Positions 13,743 to 13,799 of a stretch of 13,799 bases of DNA are shown in pieces; position 1 is the stretch's first letter; the number at the start of each line of letters is the position of its first letter. Origin of the DNA: JAGVJT01 sp964471225 (lineage in GTDB: Bacteria > Pseudomonadota > Gammaproteobacteria > Legionellales > Legionellaceae); assembly GCA_964471225.1 (NCBI GenBank), contig CAYYEZ010000064.1:1-13799 (forward strand). The letters are read 5' to 3'. The position numbers and the translations under genes were made by a program. The notes under the pieces are model-generated. The model was not told the origin of the DNA. It worked only from the letters and a program-made list of their open reading frames with translations, and did no database searches.

Positions 13743-13799
13743 CATCACTGTGTTGAGCTCTATTAATTAACTCGCATCATCTAAACGTTAAAACAGATC

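Overview
The window looks like chromosomal DNA of a gammaproteobacterium with moderately low GC. The gene order gyrA-serC-aroA-cmk-rpsA-lapA-lapB-pyrF and the neighbouring xseB-ispA pair are typical of that class. The style of GyrA (Thr at position 83), SerC and AroA, and the AT-leaning intergenic DNA, would suit the order Legionellales (Legionella/Coxiella relatives). That placement is an inference from memory of the families, not a search result.

Region 1 (1-9246, all on the minus strand) is a compact housekeeping run read from right to left: gyrA, serC, aroA, cmk, rpsA, lapA, lapB and the start of pyrF, which is cut by the window edge. gyrA/serC and serC/aroA overlap, aroA/cmk are 13 bp apart, and lapB/pyrF are separated by one base, so most of it should be co-transcribed and translationally coupled. 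It combines DNA supercoiling (GyrA), serine/PLP biosynthesis (SerC), the shikimate pathway (AroA), pyrimidine supply (Cmk, PyrF), translation (S1) and control of LPS synthesis (LapA/LapB). Two hairpins with U-tracts divide it: one overlaps the cmk stop just before rpsA, and one lies between rpsA and lapA. The usual ihfB gene is missing between rpsA and lapA. In its place are a strong terminator and a 76-bp symmetric palindrome with a GTCATTCCCGC-type core.

Region 2 (9247-11957) starts with a 235-bp gap carrying a possible gyrA promoter. It is followed by radA (minus strand) and, divergently, the overlapping xseB-ispA pair (plus strand). The dxs gene often found after ispA is not there.

Region 3 (11958-13458) is the least ordinary part. 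It holds two unrecognised plus-strand genes for small proteins, each with an N-terminal hydrophobic double segment and a low-complexity polar tail. One tail is His/Gly/Ser-rich; the other is made of 17-residue HTRAPAP-type tandem repeats. Each gene has its own near-consensus sigma70 promoter and a following hairpin.

Region 4 (13459-13742) is a tRNA cluster, Ala(GGC)-Glu(UUC)-Glu(UUC), behind a TTGACA/TATAAA promoter. The last 57 bases show no recognisable feature. No CRISPR array, transposase, phage gene or defence system is visible.
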